Positions 57,445 through 64,000 of a stretch of DNA of 64,000 nucleotides are shown here, piece after piece (position 1 is the first letter of the stretch; each line of letters starts with the position of its first letter). The stretch is from positions 4,030,001-4,094,000 of the forward strand of contig NZ_CP080521.1 in NCBI RefSeq assembly GCF_019468565.1, read 5' to 3'. Source of the DNA: Pseudonocardia sp. DSM 110487 (GTDB taxonomy: Bacteria; Actinomycetota; Actinomycetes; Mycobacteriales; Pseudonocardiaceae). The notes below the pieces were generated by a model. It was not told the DNA's origin. It ran no database searches and was given only the letters and a program-made list of their open reading frames with translations. Made by a program: the position numbers and the translations under genes.

Positions 57445-58929
57445 ATGTCGTCAGAGCCTGAGCCCCGGCCCGACCTGGACGTCGTCGTCATCGGCGCGGG
57501 ACCGGCCGGACTGACCGCCGCCGCCGAGCTCGTGGCGGCCGGTGTCCCGACGACCGTGGTCGAGGCCGACGCCGTCGTCGGCGGCATCAGCCGCACCGTG
57601 GAGCGCGAGGGCTGGCGGTTCGACATCGGAGGGCACCGGTTCTTCACCAAGGTGGAGCGCGTCTCGCGGTTCTGGCACGGCCTACTGGGCGACGACGAGT
57701 TCCTGCTCCGCCCCCGGCGCAGTAGGATCCTCTACCGCGGCCGGTTCTTCGAGTACCCGCTGCGGCCGTGGGACGCGCTGCGCAACCTCGGCCTCGTCGA
57801 GGCGGTGCGCTGCATCGCGTCCTATCTGTGGGCGCGGGTGCGCCCGCCTGCCGACCAGACGAACCTCGAGGGCTGGGTCTCCGCCCGCTTCGGCTCGCGG
57901 CTCTACCAGCACTTCTTCAAGAGCTACAACGAGAAGGTGTGGGGGATGCCCGCCTCGGCGATGCCGGCGGACTGGGCGGCCCAGCGGATCAAGAACCTCT
58001 CGCTCGCGGCGGCGGTGCGCAGCGCCGTGTTCCCGAGCCGGCGCCCGGCCGGGATCGTCTCGCTGATCGAGCGGTTCCACTACCCGAACCTGGGCCCCGG
58101 CCTGATGTGGGAGCGCTGCGCCGAGCGGGTGGAGGCCGCCGGGTGCAAGGTGCTCCTCGAGCAGCCGGTCACCCGCGTCCACCGAGTCGGCGGGCGGGTC
58201 GTGAGCGTGGAGACGACGGCGGCGGGCGCGGCCACGCGATACCCGTGCACGCACGTGATCTCGTCGATGCCGCTGCCGGAGCTGCTCAGGGCCATGGATC
58301 CGCCCGCCCCGCCCGCTGTGCTCGCCGCGGCCGACGGGCTGCGGTTCCGCGACTTCCTCACGGTCGCGCTCGTCGTGCCGGACGACTGCGCCTTCCCGGA
58401 CAACTGGATCTACGTGCACAGCCCGGACGTGGCAGTCGGACGGATCCAGAACTTCGGCGCGTGGTCGGAGGCCATGGTGAAGCCGGGCCGCACCTGCCTC
58501 GGGTTGGAGTACTTCGTCTTCGAGGGTGACGAGCTGTGGGAGCTGCCCGACGAGGAACTGGTCGCGCTGGGCACGCGGGAGCTCGCCGGGATCGGCCTGG
58601 TCCCGGCGGACCGGGTCGAGGCCGGCTACGTCGTGCGGATGCCGAAGGCCTACCCCGTCTACGAGGAGGGGTTCGCCGAGCGCGTCGCGCTGCTGCGGTC
58701 CTGGCTCGCCGAGCACGCGCCGAACGTGCACCCGGTGGGACGCAACGGCCAGCACCGCTACAACAACCAGGACCACTCGATGCTGACGGCGATGCTCGCC
58801 GTGGAGAACGTCCTGGGCGTCGGCGACCACGACATCTGGTCGGTGAACGTCGACGCCGACTACCACGAGGAAATCGGCACCGGCCGCGACGCGCCCGTGC
58901 TCCCGCGCGTCGGGGGCCGGGAGGGGTAG
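57445..58929 (+). CDS. FAD-dependent oxidoreductase, UDP-galactopyranose-mutase/protoporphyrinogen-oxidase-like
   Basis: Flavoenzyme of 494 residues. Seen: VVVIGAGPAGLTAAAELVAAG near residue 14 in part, VVGGISRTVEREGWRFDIGG near 42-61, GGHRFFTKV, and RYNNQDHSMLTAMLA near 447 with the closing FAD motif. The NNQDHSM and YNEKVWG blocks are typical of a sugar-nucleotide-linked oxidoreductase clade often placed beside epimerases and glycosyltransferases. ATG at 57445 lies 5 bases after the epimerase stop. It probably modifies a nucleotide or lipid-linked sugar; a mutase activity is possible. Confidence 0.86.
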   Translation: MSSEPEPRPDLDVVVIGAGPAGLTAAAELVAAGVPTTVVEADAVVGGISRTVEREGWRFDIGGHRFFTKVERVSRFWHGLLGDDEFLLRPRRSRILYRGRFFEYPLRPWDALRNLGLVEAVRCIASYLWARVRPPADQTNLEGWVSARFGSRLYQHFFKSYNEKVWGMPASAMPADWAAQRIKNLSLAAAVRSAVFPSRRPAGIVSLIERFHYPNLGPGLMWERCAERVEAAGCKVLLEQPVTRVHRVGGRVVSVETTAAGAATRYPCTHVISSMPLPELLRAMDPPAPPAVLAAADGLRFRDFLTVALVVPDDCAFPDNWIYVHSPDVAVGRIQNFGAWSEAMVKPGRTCLGLEYFVFEGDELWELPDEELVALGTRELAGIGLVPADRVEAGYVVRMPKAYPVYEEGFAERVALLRSWLAEHAPNVHPVGRNGQHRYNNQDHSMLTAMLAVENVLGVGDHDIWSVNVDADYHEEIGTGRDAPVLPRVGGREG

Positions 58930-58959
58930 GCCTCGCCTGCTGTCCCGTCGCCGGTGGCG

Positions 58960-60417
58960 TCACCGGAAGACGAGGCACGAGGTCGAGGCGTAAGCCGTGG
59001 CACTGCTGTTCGTGGCGAGGACGCGGCCTTGGTCGTCTGCGATCGTGCAGGAGACCGTGGTGTCGCCCTTCGACGAGGTCGAGCCGGCGGTGAGCATCGG
59101 CCTGGCGTCGGCGCCCCACACGGTGGTGCTCACGTTGACGGTCCACGGCGCGTCGACCGACGACAGGGTGACTTGGTCGCCCTTGCTGTCGGTGTAGATG
59201 ATCATCACAGGGTAGTTGGACTCGACCGTGTAGACGTAGGTGGCCGGTCTGCTGCCACCGCTCGGGGCGGGCACGACCGGTGCGGCGGTCACCCTCGGTG
59301 TGATCGATCCAGCTGCCGGACTCGTGGTCGTCGGCAGTGAGGCCGAGTCGGTCGACGCCGGCCCTGAACTCGCCGCGACCTGCGCTTGTGCGGATCCGGC
59401 CGAGTGGCCCAGGGCGAAACCGATGACGCCGGATCCAGCCGCAACTGCGAGGATGCTGGCGACGAGTCCCAGGACCCGCGACCGGCGCGGTGGTGTCGGC
59501 GTTGCCTGGACGAGCGTCGCCGCCGGCCGGGCCGGGCCGGTCGGCACGGGTGCGGACGGCAGGCCCCACTGGTGCAACGCGTACTGAGCGGCGGCGGCGA
59601 GGTCGCGTGCCGTCGGGTAGCGGGCTGCCGGGTCCTTCGCCATTCCGCGGGCGATGACCTCGTCCATGGCAGCCGGAACGTCTCGCCGTTCCAGGCTGGG
59701 GCGCGGCGGCGCGGCCGACAGATGCGCTTTCATCAATGACGGCAGGCTGGTCGCAGCGAAGGGCCTGCGCCCGGTGAGGCATTCGGCGAGCGTGCACGCC
59801 AACGAGTAGATGTCGGATCGGCTGTCGGGCGGGCCGCCCTCGAACCGCTCGGGCGCCATGTACGCCAGGGTCCCGATGGTGGCGCCGCTCTGCGTCAGTG
59901 CTGTGACATCGCCGTCGACCGCCCGCGCAATGCCGAAGTCGACCAGGTAGACGAAGTCTGATCGAGTCACCAGGATGTTCGACGGCTTGACATCGCGGTG
60001 CTGAACGCCATGCGCGTGGGCGTCGGTGAGCGCCTCGGCGACCTGGGCGATCAGCGCGACGGCCCGGCGAGGCTCCAGCGGTCCCGACGCGATGATCTGG
60101 TCGAGCCCGACCCCATCGACGAGGCGCATGTCGATGTAGAGCCGACCCTCGATCTCGCCGAAATCGTGGATCGGTATGACGTGCGGATCCTGAAGGCGCG
60201 CGGCGCTGTCGGACTCCCGGCGGAAACGAGCGCGGAAGTTGTCGTCTCCCGCCAGCGCGGGCGGGAGGACCTTGAGGGCGACTGCGCGGCCGCGTCGGGT
60301 GTCGAACGCTCGATAGACCTCACCCATCCCGCCTCGTCCGAGAAGTCCCTCGAGGCGGTACGGCCCCAGCACGGCATGCCCCTCCGCGACAGCGTCGGCG
60401 TTCAAGGGCCCTCCCAT
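58960..60417 (-). CDS. Transmembrane Ser/Thr protein kinase with MmpS-like extracellular domain
   Basis: PknB-type Hanks kinase of 485 residues. ATP loop GRGGMGEV at 28-35, Lys49 in VALKVL, catalytic HRDVKPSN at 140-147, DFG at 160-162 and APE at 188-190 are intact. A basic stretch and membrane helix lie at about 312-336, then a Ser/Thr/Pro linker, and residues about 393-485 form a beta domain (YTVESNYPVMIIYTD, DAPWTVNVSTTVWGA, CTIADDQGRVL) like MmpS/transport-accessory proteins. There are no PASTA repeats. The sensor fold is unusual for such kinases. It converges with the flavin oxidoreductase gene. Confidence 0.93.
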   Translation of the reverse strand: MGGPLNADAVAEGHAVLGPYRLEGLLGRGGMGEVYRAFDTRRGRAVALKVLPPALAGDDNFRARFRRESDSAARLQDPHVIPIHDFGEIEGRLYIDMRLVDGVGLDQIIASGPLEPRRAVALIAQVAEALTDAHAHGVQHRDVKPSNILVTRSDFVYLVDFGIARAVDGDVTALTQSGATIGTLAYMAPERFEGGPPDSRSDIYSLACTLAECLTGRRPFAATSLPSLMKAHLSAAPPRPSLERRDVPAAMDEVIARGMAKDPAARYPTARDLAAAAQYALHQWGLPSAPVPTGPARPAATLVQATPTPPRRSRVLGLVASILAVAAGSGVIGFALGHSAGSAQAQVAASSGPASTDSASLPTTTSPAAGSITPRVTAAPVVPAPSGGSRPATYVYTVESNYPVMIIYTDSKGDQVTLSSVDAPWTVNVSTTVWGADARPMLTAGSTSSKGDTTVSCTIADDQGRVLATNSSATAYASTSCLVFR

Positions 60418-60476
60418 CCATCGACATCCTGGGTGGTCGTCGCGTCTCGCCCGAGATCGTTACGAGCGCTGGAATG

Positions 60477-62135
60477 TCAGGACTGCGGAACGGGAGGGAC
60501 GGCTCCGTTGGCGGCTGGGCCCCGGCGCCCCCACAGCTTCACGAGGACGACCACCGGGACGAGCCCGACGAGCACGATGAGCAGCGCGGGCAGGGCGGCG
60601 GTGTCGAAGCGGGAGTCCTTCGTCGCCTCCCACGTCATGATCGCGAGCGTGTCGCGCCCGAGTGGCCGCAGCAGCGCGGTGGCGGGCAGCTCCTTGATGA
60701 CCTCGACGGTCACCAGTAGCGCCGCCGTGACGATCCCCGGCCACAGCAGGGGCAGGTGGACGTCGGTGAGCACCCGCGCCCGGTCGGCGCCGAGTGCCCT
60801 TGCGGCGTCGTCCAGGTGCGGGTTGATGCGGCCCATGCGCGACTCGACCGCGGAGTAGGCCTGCGCGTGGAAGCGCACCACGTACGCGCCGACCAGGCCG
60901 AGGATCGTCCCCGTGAACAGCAGCCCGATCTCGGCGCCGAACCAGGTCTCTGCGGCCGCGATGAGGCGCCGGTCCACCCAGACCAGCGGCACGTAGATCG
61001 CGACGGCGATCACGGCGCCGGGCACCGCGTATCCCACCGCCGCGAGGCGGGCGGCGACGGCGCCCACGCGGGTCGGCCGTACCCGCTGGCCGTAGGCGAC
61101 GGTCGTCGACGTGCAGACCGCGACCGCCGCGGCGGCCACGGCGAGCAGCAGCGTGCTGAGCGCGGCCTCGCCGAGCCGGTCCGCGACCCGCCCGGTGAGG
61201 ACGGTCTCCACCGACCACGCCGTGAGCTGTACGACCGGGAGGGCGAAGACGAGCACGAGGAGCAGCACCGGGACGGCGCAGGCGATGCCGGCCCGCCAGC
61301 CGGTCAACCGGCGGGGGAGCACGGCGTCGCTGTGGGCGAGCGCCTGGTGGTAGCGCGCCCGGCCGCGCAACGCCCGTTCGAGCACGACCATCAGCAGCGC
61401 GAGCCCGACCAGCACCGTCGCCAGCTGCAAGGCAGCTGTGGTGTCGAAGGCGCCGTACCAGACGCGGTAGATCGCGTCGGTGAGCGCCTGGTAGCCGAGC
61501 AGGTTCACGGCACCGAAGTCGGCGAGCGCCTCCATCACCGCGAGTGCGACGCCGCCGGCGAGCGCCGGGCGCGCCAGCGGCAGCGCCACCGTCCACACCG
61601 CGCCGAGGTGGCCGTGGCCGAGGCTGCGGGCGGCTTCGAGGGCCTGCCGGGACTGCCCGAGGAACGCGCTGCGTCCCAGCACGTACACGTACGGGTAGAG
61701 CACCGCGGTGAGCACGCCGATCGCGCCGGCCGGGCCGCGCAGGCCCGGCAGCTGGAACCCGCCGCCGAACAGACTGGCATGCAGCGGGTCGGCGTAGCCG
61801 AACTGGCCGACGATCACGAACACCAGCACGTAGCCGGGGATCGCGAGCGGGAGCACGAGCGCCCACTCGAGGACGGGGCGGCCCGGGAAGTCGTAGAACG
61901 AGACGAGCACGGCGAGAGCCCCGCCCAGGACGAGCGTCCCGACGCCGACACCGACACCGAGCAGGACACTGCGGCCGAGCGCCGGCGGCAGCAGGGTGAG
62001 CGTGACCGCGTCGACGTCGCCGAGCACGAAGCTCGCGGGCAACGCGGCGAGCGGTCCGGCGACCCCGAGCGCGACCAGCACCCCGAGGACGGCCCAGCCC
62101 GACACCCTCCGCCGGGACGGTGCCGCTACGTCCAC
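60477..62135 (-). CDS. Iron(III) ABC transporter permease, fused two-domain (FbpB/SfuB type)
   Basis: Inner-membrane permease of 552 residues with about 12 helices in two homologous halves, each carrying an EAA-type loop (ARSLGHGHLGAVWTVALPLARP near residue 200 and ARALGADRARVLTDVHLPLL near 470 as cytoplasmic contact sites for the ATPase). The GTG at 62135 overlaps the stop of the substrate-binding-protein gene by 10 bases. It forms the membrane channel for the iron importer encoded with the binding protein and, divergently, the ATPase at the right edge. Confidence 0.92.
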   Translation of the reverse strand: MDVAAPSRRRVSGWAVLGVLVALGVAGPLAALPASFVLGDVDAVTLTLLPPALGRSVLLGVGVGVGTLVLGGALAVLVSFYDFPGRPVLEWALVLPLAIPGYVLVFVIVGQFGYADPLHASLFGGGFQLPGLRGPAGAIGVLTAVLYPYVYVLGRSAFLGQSRQALEAARSLGHGHLGAVWTVALPLARPALAGGVALAVMEALADFGAVNLLGYQALTDAIYRVWYGAFDTTAALQLATVLVGLALLMVVLERALRGRARYHQALAHSDAVLPRRLTGWRAGIACAVPVLLLVLVFALPVVQLTAWSVETVLTGRVADRLGEAALSTLLLAVAAAAVAVCTSTTVAYGQRVRPTRVGAVAARLAAVGYAVPGAVIAVAIYVPLVWVDRRLIAAAETWFGAEIGLLFTGTILGLVGAYVVRFHAQAYSAVESRMGRINPHLDDAARALGADRARVLTDVHLPLLWPGIVTAALLVTVEVIKELPATALLRPLGRDTLAIMTWEATKDSRFDTAALPALLIVLVGLVPVVVLVKLWGRRGPAANGAVPPVPQS

Positions 62136-63238
62136 CCCACCCTCAGCATCATCTCGACGGCCTGCTGGAGCGTCGGGCCTGCGTGCTGGCCGTCGATCGG
62201 GTCGATCTTGACGTTCGCCCAGCCGCTGATGTGCGCGGGCGGCGCGACGGCGGGGTTGGCGGCGAACTCGCTGCCGGCGATGATCTGCTCCTGCGCGGGC
62301 GGCGAGGTCAGCCACTCCATCAACGCGACGGCGGTCGGCACCGCGTCGGAGCCCGCGACGACCCCGACTCCGGAGACGTTCGCGTGCGCGCCCGCTGCCT
62401 GCTGGTCGGGCCATGCGGGCGCGACCGGGAAGGCCGGGTTCTCCTTCAGCGTCCGGCCGAGGTAGTAGTGGTTGGCCAGGCCGACGTCGCACCCGCCGCC
62501 CGCGATCGTCGCGAGCATCTCGCCGTCGGAGTTGATGATCTGCGGCTCGTTGGCCATCCAGGAACGCAGCAGCTGCTCGGTCGCCTCCGGCCCGCGCTTG
62601 ACGATCATGTCGGCGACCAGCGACTGGTTGTACTCGTTGTTGGACGTGCGCAGGCAGGTGCGGCCGCGGAACCTCGGGTCGGCCAGCGACTCGTAGCTCG
62701 TCACCGCGCCCGCCGGGACCCGCTCGGTGGAGACCACGGGCACCCGCAGGCGCGTCGAGACCGCCCACCAGTTGCCGTCGACGTCGTGCAGGCCGTCGGG
62801 GACCTGCGCGCGCAGCTCCGGGCTCGTCACGCCCTGCAGGAGGCCCGCGTCCTCGGCCCGCCACAGATTGGCGAGGTCGGTGGTCACGAGGACGTCGGCG
62901 GGGGTGTCGGCGCCCTCCCGGCGCAGCCGTTCGAACAGCTCCGGCCCGGTGCCGCCGCGCAGCTCCAGGCGGACGCCGGTGGCGGCCTCGAAGTCGCGGA
63001 ACACCTGCTCGTCCCCGTAGTGCGAGCGCCCGTTGTAGACGACGAGCGTCTCGGCGTGCTGGATGCCGTCGGTGTTCACCTCGGCCGGTCCCGATCCGGG
63101 TGGGGCGGCCGCCGCGTCGGACGGGTCCGGGTCGGACCCGCCGTTCAGCACGGTGACCGCGAGTGTGACGACGAGCGCCACGGCGACGACCGGAACGGCG
63201 ATCAGCAACCACAGGCGTCCGCGGGAAGATGCGGCCAT
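62126..63238 (-). CDS. Iron(III) ABC transporter substrate-binding protein
   Basis: Periplasmic-type binding protein of 370 residues (FbpA/AfuA group). One membrane helix at about 9-31 (LLIAVPVVAVALVVTLAVTV) without any lipobox Cys, so it is anchored by the uncleaved helix rather than lipid. Iron-site residues are visible in VVYNGRSHYGDEQ near 66-78 and the Tyr pair in ANHYYLGRTLK near 255. ATG at 63236-63238. It is upstream of and overlaps the permease gene; a DtxR-like box lies in the 60-base divergent gap to the ATPase gene. Confidence 0.92.
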   Translation of the reverse strand: MAASSRGRLWLLIAVPVVAVALVVTLAVTVLNGGSDPDPSDAAAAPPGSGPAEVNTDGIQHAETLVVYNGRSHYGDEQVFRDFEAATGVRLELRGGTGPELFERLRREGADTPADVLVTTDLANLWRAEDAGLLQGVTSPELRAQVPDGLHDVDGNWWAVSTRLRVPVVSTERVPAGAVTSYESLADPRFRGRTCLRTSNNEYNQSLVADMIVKRGPEATEQLLRSWMANEPQIINSDGEMLATIAGGGCDVGLANHYYLGRTLKENPAFPVAPAWPDQQAAGAHANVSGVGVVAGSDAVPTAVALMEWLTSPPAQEQIIAGSEFAANPAVAPPAHISGWANVKIDPIDGQHAGPTLQQAVEMMLRVGWT

Positions 63239-63269
63239 TCAGCGCTCCGGGTTCAGCGAGGCTCGGGTC

Positions 63270-63290
63270 CAGCGAGCCTAGGCTAAGTTG
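63270..63290. promoter_or_regulatory. Possible DtxR/IdeR iron box
   Basis: CCAGCGAGCCTAGGCTAAGTT contains an imperfect dyad around CCTAGG and the TTAGCCT core seen in DtxR/IdeR sites (consensus TTAGGTTAGGCTAACCTAA) on the minus strand. It lies between the divergent ATPase and binding-protein genes, where iron repression would be expected. The match is weak. Confidence 0.4.
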
Positions 63291-63298
63291 AACGCGCT

Positions 63299-64000
63299 AT
63301 GGCAGACCTCGCGATCGACGCCACGGGCGTGACGAAATCGTTCGGCGCGAACCGCGCCGTCGATGGGGCTGACCTGCAGGTGGGCCGGGGCGAGCTGGTC
63401 GCGCTGCTGGGCCCCAGCGGGTCGGGCAAGACCACGCTGCTACGGCTCGTCGCCGGGTTCGAGACACCGGACGGCGGCACCGTCCGCATCGGCGGGCGCC
63501 TCGTGGCGGGGGACGGGGTCTGGGAGGAGCCCGACCGGCGCCGGATCGGCATGGTGTTCCAGGACGGAGCGCTGTTCCCGCACCTCACGGTCGGCGAGAA
63601 CCTTGCATTCGGCAGGCCGCGCCCCGAGCGGGCGGAGGAGTGTCTCGCCCTCGTCGGGCTCGCCGACCGGGCGAAGTCCTACCCGCACGAGCTCTCCGGC
63701 GGGGAACGGCAGCGGGTCGCCCTCGCTCGCGCGCTCGCCGTCGACCCCGACGTCGTCCTGCTCGACGAGCCGTTCGCCGCGCTCGACGAGGGGCTGCGCG
63801 CCGGGCTGCGCGAGGAGGTCGCGGCCGTCCTGCGCACGGCCGGGGCGAGCGCACTGCTGGTCACGCACAACCAGGAGGAGGCGCTCTCGCTCGCCGATGT
63901 CGTGGCGGTCATGCGCAGCGGGCGGATCGAGCAGGTCGGGGCGCCTCGGGAGATCTACGAGCGCCCGGTGTCGCGCTGGGTCGCGGAGTTCCTCGGCGAC
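63299..64000 (+). CDS. Iron ABC transporter ATP-binding protein, 3' end outside window
   Basis: Cytoplasmic ATPase; 234 residues are visible before the right edge. Seen: Walker A GPSGSGKTTLLRL near residue 38, Q-loop MVFQDGALFPHLTVGENLAFG near 85-105 in part, signature LSGGERQRVALARAL near 130, Walker B VVLLDEPFAALDEGL near 153-167 and H-loop LLVTHNQEEAL near 186. ATG at 63299 begins directly with the family N terminus. It diverges from the binding protein and permease of the same importer across 60 bases, a split arrangement that suggests shared iron control. Confidence 0.93.
   Translation, partial: MADLAIDATGVTKSFGANRAVDGADLQVGRGELVALLGPSGSGKTTLLRLVAGFETPDGGTVRIGGRLVAGDGVWEEPDRRRIGMVFQDGALFPHLTVGENLAFGRPRPERAEECLALVGLADRAKSYPHELSGGERQRVALARALAVDPDVVLLDEPFAALDEGLRAGLREEVAAVLRTAGASALLVTHNQEEALSLADVVAVMRSGRIEQVGAPREIYERPVSRWVAEFLGD

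Noticed and set aside
1..64000. tRNA, rRNA, insertion sequences, phage or attachment sites
   Set aside because: No cloverleaf, transposase motif, integrase or direct-repeat-bounded island was found by eye on either strand.

Overview
The window is a chromosomal stretch from a very GC-rich actinomycete. Third codon positions are almost all G or C, GTG starts are frequent, and many genes are joined by ATGA or GTGA stop/start overlaps. The mix of aromatic and histidine catabolism, RsbW/STAS switches, a PASTA-less PknB-like kinase and a Bell/NLR pair fits Pseudonocardiaceae, most likely Pseudonocardia-like. That placement is inference; no rRNA or tRNA gene is present to confirm it.

Region by region. 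1-7.2 kb: a short-chain dehydrogenase divergent from an AraC regulator, then an FAD amine oxidase plus HAD dehalogenase-like pair, an MFS transporter and a PucR regulator. 7.3-13.3 kb: a LysR regulator divergent from a complete class I P450 electron-transfer set (P450, 2Fe-2S ferredoxin, FAD ferredoxin reductase, second P450) ending in a truncated MHS transporter. 13.3-18.9 kb: a tightly overlapping homoprotocatechuate (3,4-dihydroxyphenylacetate) meta-cleavage operon with its own GntR regulator. 19-21.4 kb: RsbW-like kinase, STAS antagonist, several small hydrophilic proteins and decayed gene fragments. 21.5-27 kb: an amidase, a sugar-kinase remnant, a hydrolase, a polynucleotide-kinase-like ATPase coupled to a Thg1-type tRNA polymerase, and a serine protease coupled to a small beta-sandwich protein.

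27-38.9 kb: an XRE regulator divergent from a DHA2 exporter, then an IclR regulator divergent from a complete histidine-utilisation operon (hutH, hutU, permease, M20 hydrolase, hutF, hutI) behind a perfect palindromic operator. 38.9-48.9 kb: LysR and enol-lactonase, a large acidic low-complexity membrane protein, two MerR regulators with clear dyad operators, one beside a gutted old yellow enzyme and one beside a membrane protein, and a beta-glucosidase/MHS transporter pair controlled by a ROK repressor with a perfect operator.

49-51.8 kb holds the most interesting system: a STAND/NLR ATPase with TPR-type repeats carrying an N-terminal amyloid-like motif, directly followed by a small Bell-type protein carrying the matching motif at its C terminus. 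This is the architecture of a prion-like death-fold signalling pair. 51.9-64 kb: a hydrolase, a secreted PL7 alginate lyase, a cation diffusion facilitator, a coiled-coil membrane protein with a one-repeat WD40 fragment, a sugar epimerase plus flavin oxidoreductase, a Ser/Thr kinase with an MmpS-like sensor domain, and an iron ABC importer running off the right edge.

A recurring palindromic element with GGTCGAGTAG/CTACTCGACC ends sits at three convergent gene junctions and in two of them supplies the stop codon of the neighbouring gene.
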